Assembly (NCBI GenBank): GCA_023228865.1
Contig: JALOAH010000088.1
Location: 1 to 14,396 of the forward strand
Source: Porticoccaceae bacterium
Lineage (GTDB): Bacteria > Pseudomonadota > Gammaproteobacteria > Pseudomonadales > Porticoccaceae
Reading direction: 5' to 3'
DNA length: 14,396 nt
The notes below the pieces were generated by a model. It was not told where the DNA came from. It searched no databases and saw only the letters and a program-made list of their open reading frames with translations. Both the position numbers and the translations under genes were made by a program. Positions within the stretch are counted from its first letter, which is position 1; every line of letters starts with the position of its first letter. This document shows positions 1 through 7,694 of the stretch, one piece after another.

Positions 1-1274
1 TCGCACAGGCGGCGCACGATCTCGGCGCCTTCGGCTGATTTCATGTCCACGGCAAGGGATTTCTTGCCGCGGCTCGCGGAGTTGAATGGCCGCACCACAC
101 TGCGCATGGGATCACCACTAAGGGGCTCGACCTTGATCACTTCCGCGCCCAGATCGGAGAGCATGACGGAAGACACCGGGCCGGCGACGAAGGCGCCGAA
201 ATCCAGCACCGTGAGGCCGCTGAGGGGGCGCTGGTCCACGGGCGGCTGAGGTTTGTCGTCGCTGCTCACGGCGCGGATGGTGAGCGGATTGCCCACGTGC
301 CGTACGCCGGCGCCGTTGCTGCGGATGAGGCCGTTGTGCTGAACCTGCGGGTGATCCCAGCAGGCGCCCGGCGGCAGGGCGATTTCCCCCGGCAGGCCCG
401 CCTTGGTGAAGGCGTCGAGCAGTTCGGCGCTATGCCAGTTGGCCGCGTAGGAGGCCAGCAGTTCGATATCGCCGAAGAACTTGTGGGGCGGATCCGCCGG
501 ATTGGGCAGGCCCGCATCGTTGGGGTCCATGCCGGGGGCGTCGATACCGAGAATCCGGTACAGGGTGGCCTTGGCGCCGGCGGAACCGAGGCACACGTGC
601 ACATACAGGCCATCCTTGCATTGCAACAGGATGGGGCGCGGGTCGAGCGGCATGGAAAACTTGAACATCGGCGTGGCGTTTTCGGCCCGCGACCAGGTGG
701 TCAGCCAGCACAGCGCACCCTCGTAGAGTGAGGTGGCCACACCCTGGCCCCGACCGGAGAACTCGCGCTCGTAAAGGGCCGTGAGAATACCGATCAGCCC
801 CTGCATGGCCGCACCGTACTGGGTGGGCTGGTAGGTGACGAAGTTGGGGCGGTCGCTGTAGTGCTCGTAGCAGATGCCGCTTCTCGCCTGCACGAGAATA
901 TCCACGGCGTGGCGACCCATGCCGCCGACACCCTCGGGGTAGCCCTGGATGTCCAGCACGATCAGGCGCGGATTGGCAGCCAGCAGGGTTTCCGCGGCGG
1001 TGCGCGGCGCGAGCTCGGGATGATCCTCGCCGCCGAGAATGCACACGTCGACCGCGGCGGCAGCGGACGCCAGGCTTTGCAGCTCGTTCTGCTCGTGGCC
1101 GCGCAGGGCCTCGTAGGCGGGATAGATGCTGATGAAGGGATCGCTCTGCAATGGCGCGAGCCGCACGACGCGCGCACCCAGTTCCCCCAGAAACTTGCTG
1201 ATCAGCGCGGGCGCAAGGCCCGCACCCTGGTTTACCACATTCACACCCGCCAGCGGCGAACTAGCTACCGACAT
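1..1274 (-). CDS. Class III CoA-transferase (CaiB/BaiF family), tandem-domain, 3' end outside window
   Basis: The frame is open from an ATG at 1274 to the left edge (424 codons, no stop in the window). The start is supported by GAGGT about 6 bases upstream. Family III CoA-transferases move CoA between carboxylic acids in the cytoplasm. Residues 1-345 form a divergent first unit, with LAGVNVVNQGAG near the N-terminus and GRGQGVATSLYEGALCW near residue 185. A second, canonical N-terminal unit starts near residue 350 (LSGLTVLDFGAFVAGPVSS, then LGAEVIKVEPLSGDPMR). This head-to-tail arrangement implies a full protein of about 750-850 residues, as in other two-domain members such as DddD. In the first unit the place of the catalytic Asp (Asp169 of formyl-CoA transferase, in a 'SMQDAV' context) reads SLYEGAL, so Glu replaces Asp. 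The active Asp is probably in the second unit, outside the window. The gene lies downstream of the receptor on the same strand and may be co-transcribed. The substrate is unknown. Confidence 0.88.
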   Translation of the reverse strand, partial: MSVASSPLAGVNVVNQGAGLAPALISKFLGELGARVVRLAPLQSDPFISIYPAYEALRGHEQNELQSLASAAAAVDVCILGGEDHPELAPRTAAETLLAANPRLIVLDIQGYPEGVGGMGRHAVDILVQARSGICYEHYSDRPNFVTYQPTQYGAAMQGLIGILTALYEREFSGRGQGVATSLYEGALCWLTTWSRAENATPMFKFSMPLDPRPILLQCKDGLYVHVCLGSAGAKATLYRILGIDAPGMDPNDAGLPNPADPPHKFFGDIELLASYAANWHSAELLDAFTKAGLPGEIALPPGACWDHPQVQHNGLIRSNGAGVRHVGNPLTIRAVSSDDKPQPPVDQRPLSGLTVLDFGAFVAGPVSSVMLSDLGAEVIKVEPLSGDPMRSVVRPFNSASRGKKSLAVDMKSAEGAEIVRRLC

Positions 1275-1549
1275 CTCTTACCTCATTTGTTTTCGTTAGG
1301 ATTTTCTGAACGCGCATTTGCGATCCGGCGCGACGTTGTCTGAGTTGCAGACTACACGCTTAGCGCGTTGCAGGGTTCTAATGTGCCACACAACGTGTTG
1401 GCCACCACCTTGCCGCCGGCACCGATTCCAGGTGCAGGCGGCGGTTGTACAGGGGGGGATAGTGACTGGTGCTATCGCCAGTGGTGAGAATGTCCGGATC
1501 GCTGGTGTGGGAGTACTCGTTCCCACACGAACCGTAGACGACCGGCACA
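1275..1549. other. Intergenic region between CoA-transferase and receptor genes
   Basis: This gap of about 275 bp lies after the receptor stop and before the CoA-transferase start, both on the minus strand. It holds one clear hairpin (1505-1528) and the CoA-transferase ribosome-binding site at its left end. A minus-strand frame through about 1380-1549 has GC-rich third positions but no recognisable protein. I see no convincing sigma-70 promoter. Confidence 0.5.
1505..1528 (-). terminator. Hairpin just downstream of receptor 1
   Basis: A perfect 8-bp stem (GTGTGGGA pairing with TCCCACAC) closes an 8-base loop, 21 bases beyond the receptor stop codon on the minus strand. No T-run follows, so it is not a textbook intrinsic terminator. 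It could protect the 3' end or cause partial termination before the CoA-transferase gene. Confidence 0.35.
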
Positions 1550-3679
1550 TCAGAACCTGTACTCTCCGCTGATGCCGTAAGTTCTCGGCGGCGCGGCGGT
1601 ATAGTTGTCACCCGCCGGCGGCGCGTTGGTGCTGTACACCGAGTACTTTTCGTCCGTCATGTTCTTGCCCCACAGGCTGAGCCTTACTTTCTCCGCAGGA
1701 TCCGCCCAGTTCAGGGAGAAGTTCACCACTTCGTAGGACGGTTCCTTGATGCGGTTGTCCTCGTCCCAGTAGAAGCCGTCGTTGTAGTAATAGTTCACCA
1801 CCACGTCGAAACCCGCCGGCAAGGCGTAGTTAAGCGCCGCATTGAAGGTGATTTCCGGCGCCCGCATCAGCTCGTTGCCGGCAAAATTGTCGGTAGTGGG
1901 TAAGTTGCCCATGCCGTTGGGGCTGGGTCTGTTGGTGATGCCGAAGTACTCGTCGTATTCGCTATCCAGATACGAGACGCCAGCGCTGAGGCGCAGCTTG
2001 TCGGTCACCTGGGCATCCACTTCCAGTTCCGCACCGCGAATGCTCGCCGCCGCCGCGTTGACCGTGGTGGTGGTACCGCTGCCGACGGTGACCAGCTGCA
2101 GGTTCTGGTAGTCGTAGTCGAAGATTGCACCGTTGATGGTGGCGCGGCCATCGAACCAGCCGCTCGACTTGAAGCCCACCTCGATCGCGTCCAATTCCTC
2201 CGGCTGTACTGCCGGCGCGGGTGGGCCACTGAGATTGACCATGTTGAAGATGCCGCCCTTGTAACCGCGGCTCGCGGTGGCGTATACCATCAGGTCGTCG
2301 GTGAACCTGTAGTTCAGCCCCACCCGGTAGGTGAGCTTCTCGAAATCCTCCTCCAGGGTGGTGAAGGGGAAGATCGGGTTGCCGTTGATAAGGGTGGGGC
2401 GCTGGTCGAGGGTCAACTCGTCCTCGTTGTAGCGCAGGCCCACCACCAGTGAGGCTTTCTCGGTGAAGGCCCAGTCGATTTCGCCGAACACGGCCTTGCC
2501 CTCGTTCTGCTGCTCGCCGCGGTTGAGGATGGTCACCCCCGGCAGTTCGATTCGCATAGGGTCAATATAGGTACTGAAATCCGAGTAGAACAGGCCGACG
2601 ATCCAGTGCAGGCTACCGTCGCCGGTGGATGCCAGGCGCAGCTCCTCGGAGAAGAAGCGGGTGTTGGTCTGGGTCCAGGAGTTGGTATTGAAGACACTGG
2701 TGCCGTCGTTGTCGTAGGGCGAGAAGTATTCGTTTTCGCGGTAGGCGGTGATGCTCACCACATCGACGTTATTGAGCGAATGCCGCAGGTGGAGGCTGGC
2801 GTGGGTGTTGTCGTATTCGTTGTAGGAGACGATATCTTGTGCCGCCTTGTGCCAACCGTCCGGCGTGGCTTCGCCGGTGGCGGCATGCACGCCGGGCAGC
2901 GGGGTGCGGATCATGTTGTTACTTCCTTCGTAGTGCTCCTCGCTGAGCACCAGCTTGACCTCGGTGTTGTCGGTGGGGGTGTAGAGGAGCTTGGCACGGA
3001 CGTTGTAGCGGTTCTCGGGCAGGAAGTTGACGCCCGGCACCTGGTTATCGACGTAGGATTTGTCGGCGTCCTTGTAGTTGGCGGAGATATTGACGGCGAG
3101 GTTGTCGGTGATGCCGGTGGTGGCGTAGAGGCCGGTTTCCCAGGTGCCGTAGTTGGCGACACCGCCGCGCAGCGTCAGCTCGGGGTCGTGGCTGGGGTCG
3201 CGGGTGATGATATGGAGAAGGCCACCGGTGGCATTGCGGCCGAACAGGGTGCCCTGGGGGCCCTTGAGAACCTCGACGCGCTCGACATCGGCGAAGGAGG
3301 TCATGTTGGCGGTGGCCGCGGGGTTGTAGACTTCGTCGATGTAGGTGGCGACGGAGGGCTCGTTGCCCGCGGTTACCGCGCTGGTGCCGACGCCGCGCAA
3401 CATAATGATAGTGGTGCCGGAGCCGGTGTTGATGTTAAGGCTGGGCACCACCTCGGAGAGCTGGGTAACACTCTCGATGCCCTTGTCGGCCAGTGCTTCA
3501 CCGGAGTGGGAAAGCATGGTGATGGGCACGTCCTGAATGCTCTGCTCGCGCTTGGTCGCCACCACGATGATTTCTTCGAGTGCCGCTGCGCCGGCCTCCG
3601 GGGCCAGCGCCGTAGCTATCGCCAACGCCAATGCAGAAGGCTGTGAAATATAACGCAAAGGTTTGTTAAAGGCTTTCAT
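1550..3679 (-). CDS. TonB-dependent outer-membrane receptor (receptor 1)
   Basis: The 709-residue product is a normal length for the family. The N-terminus is a signal peptide (basic MKAFNKPLRY, hydrophobic core, cleavage near residues 30-33). A TonB box, EEIIVVAT, follows at residues 35-42. The plug domain contains NEPSVATYIDEVY and the hallmark VEVLKGPQGTLFGRNATGG. The rest is a beta-barrel ending in Phe (GISGEYRF), the usual BAM recognition end. Such receptors use TonB/ExbBD energy to take up scarce ligands; this subtype is common in marine and sphingomonad genomes and often serves non-siderophore substrates. The start ATG has GGAG about 9 bases upstream. The gene follows the P450 on the same strand after 190 bp that contain a strongly folded segment (3729-3870). 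The ligand is probably the cluster's substrate (inference). Confidence 0.95.
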   Translation of the reverse strand: MKAFNKPLRYISQPSALALAIATALAPEAGAAALEEIIVVATKREQSIQDVPITMLSHSGEALADKGIESVTQLSEVVPSLNINTGSGTTIIMLRGVGTSAVTAGNEPSVATYIDEVYNPAATANMTSFADVERVEVLKGPQGTLFGRNATGGLLHIITRDPSHDPELTLRGGVANYGTWETGLYATTGITDNLAVNISANYKDADKSYVDNQVPGVNFLPENRYNVRAKLLYTPTDNTEVKLVLSEEHYEGSNNMIRTPLPGVHAATGEATPDGWHKAAQDIVSYNEYDNTHASLHLRHSLNNVDVVSITAYRENEYFSPYDNDGTSVFNTNSWTQTNTRFFSEELRLASTGDGSLHWIVGLFYSDFSTYIDPMRIELPGVTILNRGEQQNEGKAVFGEIDWAFTEKASLVVGLRYNEDELTLDQRPTLINGNPIFPFTTLEEDFEKLTYRVGLNYRFTDDLMVYATASRGYKGGIFNMVNLSGPPAPAVQPEELDAIEVGFKSSGWFDGRATINGAIFDYDYQNLQLVTVGSGTTTTVNAAAASIRGAELEVDAQVTDKLRLSAGVSYLDSEYDEYFGITNRPSPNGMGNLPTTDNFAGNELMRAPEITFNAALNYALPAGFDVVVNYYYNDGFYWDEDNRIKEPSYEVVNFSLNWADPAEKVRLSLWGKNMTDEKYSVYSTNAPPAGDNYTAAPPRTYGISGEYRF

Positions 3680-3728
3680 CCTTTTTCTCCGCTGGTTAGT
3701 GTTAGTATGATTTTTTAGATTTCAAATC

Positions 3729-3870
3729 AGCTCATTGGACGTACTCCTAGCCGTGTGCCTCGCGACTTGCGGCCAGAAGCTTGTCCAATGGGCTCCCTGA
3801 AATTTCGAATGTTTACTGTCACTCCGGTATAACCGGGAGATTTTTAGTGCTGATCAACGAAACAGGGAGC
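3729..3870 (-). promoter_or_regulatory. Folded leader region upstream of receptor 1
   Basis: Arms 3729-3740 and 3783-3794 are complementary at 11 of 12 positions. Inside them, 3744-3753 pairs with 3770-3779 in the minus-strand RNA at all ten positions if two G-U wobbles are allowed, leaving a 3x3 internal loop and a 16-base apical loop. A second inverted repeat (3792-3799 with 3863-3870, 8 of 8) shares three bases with the first, so the two stems compete or stack. A small bulged hairpin lies at 3822-3838, and five T follow it on the plus strand. The right arm of the second repeat touches the P450 stop codon. This could be an attenuator, a processing site or a small repeat element. I recognise no known riboswitch. 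Confidence 0.45.
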
Positions 3871-5081
3871 TAACTCACTGTCAGTGGCAAGGTGTCGAGA
3901 GTTCTCAAGCCATTTATTACCCGGTACTTGTATGGCCCGGCTATTTCCAGACGGTTTACTCTGCTCAGGAATTCCGTCAGGAAACATTCGATTTCCAGTT
4001 TTGCCATGTGGCGCCCGAGACACACATGAGGTCCGATTCCGAACCCAAGGTGCCTTCCTGTTCGCGTTCTCGGTCTAAACTCGTCTGGTGCCTCCCAAAA
4101 GCGGGGGTCTCTGTTCGCTGAGCCAATACCCACGGCTATCTTGGAGTTTGCCGGTATGGTCACACCGGCAAATTCAACATCTTTGGTTGTAGTACGAAAA
4201 TGAATCTGCGAAGGGCTTTCCAGGCGAATAGCTTCCTCGAAGACATCCATGACAAAAGCTGGCTCAGCTTTTGCTTTTTGCCACGCATCCGGATTTTCCG
4301 CCAACAGTCTCAACGTTGTTGAAAGGCTGCTTATGGTGGTGTCCATTCCTCCTCTCAACAGAGTGCGCACCATGAGGGGTGCTGTTCCAGGGGGCAACTC
4401 ATCTCTGTCCTCGGCCTCGTAGATCAGCTCTCCAAGTCCCCCGGGAATCATTGCTTCACGCTTCTGTCGAGAATCAAACCACTCCGATATTTCATCGATC
4501 TCCTGTTTGGAACGGTGATAGAGCTCGTTTTGAGGGCCGCCGGCGTTGAAAATAAAATCGCCAAGTGTAATGGTTTTTCTCAAATCGAGATCGACTCCCA
4601 GAGACTCTGAAAACACCTGGAAGATATACTTCTCAGCGATGTCCTTTGCAGCATCAATCGTGCCTTTTTCCAGAACCGACTCACAAATAGTGGTTGCCGT
4701 CTCGCGAAACCGATCACGCCATGACTGTATCCTGCTCGGAGCCATAATCTTGTTCATCACCAGTCTGATTTCGGTATGGGCGGGTGGATCGATCTCGACC
4801 AGGGGGCTCGGTGGCCGCCAGTTGCCGGGATTGTCGATATCAGACAAGCCCACTCCTCTCGACGACACGAAGTCCTTTGCGTTCGACTGAAGCTGGGCTA
4901 CCTCATCGTAACGTCCGACAAACCCGCAATCATATTTGGGCAACCACACTACGGGTCCTAGATCTCGAAGGGCCTGGTATCCAGGATGAGGGTTAACCAG
5001 ATTAGCAGGGTCGTAAATATCTATGTCCGATACAGGAATGCCTGGAGGGGTAGCGGTTTCTGAAATTTGATTTTGTACCAT
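3870..5081 (-). CDS. Cytochrome P450 monooxygenase
   Basis: The 403-residue product is a soluble bacterial class I P450. The heme loop is HLGFGIGPHVCLG, with the axial Cys at residue 354. The ExxR motif is E283-R286, in FEEAIRLESP. The I-helix is GGMDTT at residues 244-249, with the Asp-Thr pair used for O2 activation. The N-terminal half (YDPANLVNPHPGYQALRDLG, then IDPPAHTEIRLVMNKIMAP) reads like CYP199-type or related enzymes acting on aromatic acids or terpenoids; that assignment is tentative. I chose the ATG at 5081 because GAGGA sits 8 bases upstream. The longer frame would begin at a TTG at 5096 that overlaps the ribosome-binding site. No ferredoxin or reductase gene is in the window, so electrons must come from elsewhere. 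The gene is more AT-rich than the genes to its left. It is divergent from receptor 2 across a 46-bp palindrome. Confidence 0.95.
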   Translation of the reverse strand: MVQNQISETATPPGIPVSDIDIYDPANLVNPHPGYQALRDLGPVVWLPKYDCGFVGRYDEVAQLQSNAKDFVSSRGVGLSDIDNPGNWRPPSPLVEIDPPAHTEIRLVMNKIMAPSRIQSWRDRFRETATTICESVLEKGTIDAAKDIAEKYIFQVFSESLGVDLDLRKTITLGDFIFNAGGPQNELYHRSKQEIDEISEWFDSRQKREAMIPGGLGELIYEAEDRDELPPGTAPLMVRTLLRGGMDTTISSLSTTLRLLAENPDAWQKAKAEPAFVMDVFEEAIRLESPSQIHFRTTTKDVEFAGVTIPANSKIAVGIGSANRDPRFWEAPDEFRPRTRTGRHLGFGIGPHVCLGRHMAKLEIECFLTEFLSRVNRLEIAGPYKYRVINGLRTLDTLPLTVS

Positions 5082-5089
5082 TATGTAAT

Positions 5090-5094
5090 TCCTC
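5090..5094 (-). promoter_or_regulatory. Ribosome-binding site deciding the P450 start
   Basis: GAGGA on the minus strand lies 8 bases before the ATG at 5081. It overlaps the upstream in-frame TTG (5094-5096), which therefore cannot be its own start. Confidence 0.7.
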
Positions 5095-5118
5095 AATATT
5101 TTGCCAAGACAATGGCTC

Positions 5119-5138
5119 TTCCGCCAATAAGTGCGGAA
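5119..5138 (-). repeat. Small inverted repeat in the P450 leader
   Basis: TTCCGC (5119-5124) and GCGGAA (5133-5138) are complementary around an 8-base loop. It lies between the presumed P450 transcription start (about 5156) and its ribosome-binding site, so it could be a leader hairpin or a second operator. Confidence 0.3.
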
Positions 5139-5160
5139 CCAGTGATACGGCTGTTACAGC

Positions 5161-5206
5161 ACATAATAATTCGATTGCATTAATTAATGCAATCGAATTA
5201 TTATGT
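5161..5206. promoter_or_regulatory. Perfect 46-bp palindrome; candidate symmetric divergent promoter/operator
   Basis: The first 23 bases (5161-5183) are the exact reverse complement of the next 23 (5184-5206), with no spacer and no mismatch. The centre is about 102 bp from the P450 ATG and about 103 bp from the receptor 2 ATG. Each strand carries the same outward-facing promoter-like pair, TTGCAT and TATTAT with an 18-bp spacer (plus strand 5175-5180 and 5199-5204; minus strand 5187-5192 and 5163-5168). The -10 matches five of six consensus bases and the -35 only three, as expected for a regulated promoter. A regulator dimer could control both operons from this one site. GCTGTTACAGC (5150-5160), an 11-bp palindrome, abuts it on the left. 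The repeat is seen directly; the function is inferred. Confidence 0.7.
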
Positions 5207-5274
5207 AAAAGTCAGCTCATCGCAATAGCTTTTATGCGCCTGACCGAAATCCCGTCAATATGCGAATAACGATT

Positions 5275-5280
5275 AGAGGA
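5275..5280 (+). promoter_or_regulatory. Ribosome-binding site deciding the receptor 2 start
   Basis: AGAGGA lies 6 bases before the ATG at 5287. The upstream in-frame ATG at 5260 has no purine-rich site and would put a charged extension before the signal peptide. Confidence 0.7.
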
Positions 5281-5286
5281 AAAACG

Positions 5287-7551
5287 ATGCGACAGAACAG
5301 AGTGAACCAAGGAACTGGCAATCACCGCTGGCTCATAGCCTTTGCGGCGGCATTTCTCGCCGCTATCAATGCCAGCGCCCAGGACAGTGCCGCTAGTAGC
5401 CCGCGGGCGCAGGGGGGACTCGAGGAAATCATCGTTACCGCGCAGCGTCGCGAGGCGAGCCTGCAAGATGTTCCCATTGCCGTCACTGCGGTGTCCGGCG
5501 ACATGGCCAATCTGCTCGGTTTCAGTGAGCCCCAGGCCATTGCCGAGGCGATTCCCTCTCTTACCTATAACCGCAACGCTGCATCTGGTACTCCCTTTTT
5601 ACGGGGTGTAGGTACTCCGAGTGGAGTCATTGGCAATGAACCCTCTGTTGCCACCTTCATTGACGATATCTACGTCAACAATGGCAACCCGGCGGTGTTC
5701 GATTTCAACAATATCGACCAGATCGAGGTGCTGAAGGGGCCGCAGGGCACGCTGTTTGGTCGCAACGCCACTGGCGGCGTCATTCATATTCATACGAAAA
5801 ACCCGAGTCATGAGCCTGAAGCAAAAGTGAGTGCTTCCTACGACGACTACGATACTGCAGGCTTTCAGTTCTATGGCTCCGCCGAACTCACGGACACCAT
5901 CGCCGCCAACATCGCTGCCTACAGTAAGGATCAAAACGATGGCTGGGGTAAAAATATAATTATTGGCAAAGATGCCTACAAACGCTGGGCCCATGGCGTA
6001 CGCGCCAAGGTGTTGTTCGAGCCTAGTGATGCCACGTCACTGTTGTTCAATGCCAGTTATGACAAAAGCCGTGGCTCACAAGGGCTGGCGGGGCGCGTTC
6101 TTGCTGGTACCCACAGCATCGCCGGGTACAGTCCCCAGGGTGTGGGCTTCTACGACACTACTGTGCAGGATGACGATGTATACACTGCCGATTTTACCCA
6201 GGTGAGTGTAAAACTGACCCACGACTGGTTCGCAGCCCGCTTCGTCAGTATCACCAGTTATTCCGATGTTCTATCCGATTCTCAGTTCGATACTGATGCT
6301 TCACCAGTCCCTTTTTTCTATGCTTTCGCTGCACAAAAAGCTAAAACCTATACTCAGGAATTTCAGTTGATATCCCCGGAGGATCAGGATATCTCCTGGC
6401 TGCTGGGCGCCTTCCTGCTGCATGATGAATCTCAGTTTATTACCACCTACCAAGGGTCGGCCCTGACTGCGATTGGCGGTACGGGTTTCGGGAACGCTGC
6501 GCAGGACACCGATTCCATCTCCGCATTCGCGGAGATGTCGGCGGAAATCATGCCGAAAACTCGCCTCACGCTGGGCCTGCGCTACACCCAGGACGAGCGT
6601 GAATTCAAGGGCTCAACGCGCAGCCCGACCTTGAACTTCCCCTCTGTTGCGGATGATGCCACCTTCAAGGAAATGACTGGCCGTGTCAGCCTGGATTACC
6701 GCTTCACGGAGGATGTCCTGGGCTATGTTTCCTACAACAGGGGCTTCAAAAGTGGTATTTTCAACCTTGGCGGCCTGTCTCCCGGCGCTTCGAGTCCACC
6801 GGCGGCAGCAGAACCCGAAGTGCTCGACGCCTATGCCGTGGGCTTCAAGAGTGAATTGTTCGACAGCAGGCTGCGCCTGAACGCAGAAGCCTACTACTAT
6901 GATTACAAGGACATTCAGGTAGCCACCCTCGTAGTGGGATCACAGATCATTACCAATGCGGGTGCGGCCACCATCAAGGGTATCGATGTCGATATCACCG
7001 CAGTACCAGTGGATAACCTGACCATCACCGCCTCCATCAACCTCGCCGATGGCAAGTACACCTCGTTCCCTGGCGGCCCGCAAAACTATCCATTGGCACC
7101 CAATGCGCCAGTACCTATTCCCAGCCGCGGCTGTGCTGCCAGCCCGCCCTATCCGGCAGCCAATGGCGTTACTCCCATCGCCGTGGATTCTTGCGATCTG
7201 GCCGGTAACGACACCGTCAACACGCCGTCGCTGGCCACCAACCTGAGCTTGAGTTATCGCTTTTTTGCCGGCGACTTTCCCGTCGATATTTCCGGCTCCT
7301 GGACTCACAAGGATCACTACTACTTCGAGGCAGATAACAACCCCGGTGTCAAGCAGCCCAAAACTGACATTATCAACGCTTCGTTGAAACTCAATTCGCC
7401 GGATGAACGCTACGGCCTCGTGTTCTGGGCCAATAACCTTACCGACAAAAAGTACTACAACTATATTACGCAAAGCTCTATCTCCGGAATAAAATATTCT
7501 CCGGCAGCGCCGCGTACCTATGGTGTGACCTTCAGTGCACATTTTTACTAA
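5287..7551 (+). CDS. TonB-dependent outer-membrane receptor (receptor 2)
   Basis: The 754-residue protein starts at the ATG with a good ribosome-binding site. The signal peptide has a hydrophobic core WLIAFAAAFLAA and an Ala-Ser-Ala cleavage site at about residue 31. The TonB box is EEIIVTA at 46-52. The plug has NEPSVATFIDDIY and VLKGPQGTLFGRNATGG, and the barrel ends in an aromatic residue (FSAHFY). Its plug is closely related to that of receptor 1, so the two are paralogues with probably related ligands. Two cysteines at residues 616 and 636, in a Pro/Ala-rich stretch of the C-terminal barrel, could form a disulfide in an extracellular loop; receptor 1 lacks this segment. The gene is divergent from the P450 and 143 bp ahead of the acyl-CoA dehydrogenase, with which it may share a transcript. 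The ligand is not identifiable. Confidence 0.95.
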   Translation: MRQNRVNQGTGNHRWLIAFAAAFLAAINASAQDSAASSPRAQGGLEEIIVTAQRREASLQDVPIAVTAVSGDMANLLGFSEPQAIAEAIPSLTYNRNAASGTPFLRGVGTPSGVIGNEPSVATFIDDIYVNNGNPAVFDFNNIDQIEVLKGPQGTLFGRNATGGVIHIHTKNPSHEPEAKVSASYDDYDTAGFQFYGSAELTDTIAANIAAYSKDQNDGWGKNIIIGKDAYKRWAHGVRAKVLFEPSDATSLLFNASYDKSRGSQGLAGRVLAGTHSIAGYSPQGVGFYDTTVQDDDVYTADFTQVSVKLTHDWFAARFVSITSYSDVLSDSQFDTDASPVPFFYAFAAQKAKTYTQEFQLISPEDQDISWLLGAFLLHDESQFITTYQGSALTAIGGTGFGNAAQDTDSISAFAEMSAEIMPKTRLTLGLRYTQDEREFKGSTRSPTLNFPSVADDATFKEMTGRVSLDYRFTEDVLGYVSYNRGFKSGIFNLGGLSPGASSPPAAAEPEVLDAYAVGFKSELFDSRLRLNAEAYYYDYKDIQVATLVVGSQIITNAGAATIKGIDVDITAVPVDNLTITASINLADGKYTSFPGGPQNYPLAPNAPVPIPSRGCAASPPYPAANGVTPIAVDSCDLAGNDTVNTPSLATNLSLSYRFFAGDFPVDISGSWTHKDHYYFEADNNPGVKQPKTDIINASLKLNSPDERYGLVFWANNLTDKKYYNYITQSSISGIKYSPAAPRTYGVTFSAHFY

Positions 7552-7694
7552 TGACCAGCACGAGCGTCACAGGACTTTACTTGGCAGCCACAGGCCAACT
7601 GGTAACACAAGGCGACAATATAGAAGTTTTTTCAGCGATACATTTCAATTTTGAACGATCTGCTGTTGCGGATATTTAACAGGAGAAACAACCT

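Noticed and set aside
430..1044. Minus-strand frame of 204 codons in the left region
   Set aside because: It is Arg-rich and out of frame with the CoA-transferase, whose open frame continues through the window edge.
2606..3646. Long plus-strand open frame (346 codons) opposite receptor 1
   Set aside because: It is an antisense shadow of a clear TonB receptor in GC-rich DNA, has a low-complexity Gly/Val composition and matches no family.
3680..3869. A cobalamin or other known riboswitch before receptor 1
   Set aside because: The region folds, but I see no B12 box or other conserved riboswitch core.
5161..5206. The 46-bp palindrome as an intrinsic terminator
   Set aside because: It lies between two divergent gene starts, is AT-rich with no loop, and no gene ends there.
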